Origin: an uncultured Granulicella sp.
Lineage (GTDB): Bacteria > Acidobacteriota > Terriglobia > Terriglobales > Acidobacteriaceae
Length of the DNA: 42,222 bases
Reading direction: 5' to 3'
NCBI GenBank assembly: GCA_937873265.1
Contig: CALMVL010000322.1
Span: 1 to 42,222, forward strand
Positions 42,221-42,222 of this stretch are shown here, in pieces. Each line of letters opens with the position of its first letter. Position 1 is the first letter of the stretch. The notes beneath the pieces are model-generated. The model was given only the letters and a program-made list of their open reading frames with translations, had not been told where the DNA came from and ran no database searches. The position numbers and the translations under genes are program-made.

Positions 42221-42222
42221 CC

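Overview
The window looks like a piece of an Acidobacteriota chromosome of the Terriglobia type (Granulicella, Terriglobus, Edaphobacter and relatives). The evidence is high GC with strongly GC-rich third positions, two Oar-like TonB-dependent receptors of about 1260 residues that start with a carboxypeptidase-regulatory-like domain, CRTAC1/ASPIC-UnbV beta-propeller proteins beside tetratricopeptide (TPR) proteins, many Tat-type signal peptides and many secreted glycoside hydrolases. No rRNA, tRNA, CRISPR array, insertion sequence, integrase or phage gene was seen. The genus call is inference.

Region 1 (1-12.1 kb) is mixed chromosomal content. It has a GPR1/FUN34/YaaH-type membrane protein, a secreted GH43 arabinan-type enzyme divergent from a HAD phosphatase, and a three-gene minus-strand run (MacA-like adaptor, MacB/LolD-like ATPase, 831-residue secreted protein of unknown function) with no FtsX-type permease. 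A GTG-started glycogen phosphorylase and a conserved acidobacterial exported protein follow.

Region 2 (12.2-18.65 kb, minus strand) has a translationally coupled pair, an ArgZ/AgrE-type arginine dihydrolase and an ornithine aminotransferase. Together they should take arginine to glutamate semialdehyde without making urea. Downstream is an Oar-like receptor with its own TTGACA-18-TAGGAT promoter. Its end is marked by a bidirectional hairpin with a 14-bp stem. Three tandem 17-bp repeats lie just upstream of the arginine gene.

Region 3 (18.7-28.9 kb) is a plant-polysaccharide locus: a Tat-exported TIM-barrel isomerase and a Tat-exported Gfo/Idh/MocA oxidoreductase (a pairing reminiscent of 3-keto-glycoside chemistry), GH28, GH2, a PQQ-type propeller with a C-terminal fibronectin-like domain, and a convergent lower-GC GH27 alpha-galactosidase. 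Just beyond the GH27 start is a relic of about 37 codons from a GH36 alpha-galactosidase.

Region 4 (29.1-42.2 kb) is the most unusual part: TPR protein, CRTAC1 protein, a giant CRTAC1 / cysteine-less thioredoxin-like / TPR fusion, a second Oar-like receptor with a TTGACA-17-TACTCT promoter, and a second TPR protein paralogous to the first. I read it as a surface or periplasmic module of unknown function in which propellers, TPR scaffolds and an outer-membrane receptor work together. All statements come from reading the sequence and from remembered family features; no search was run.
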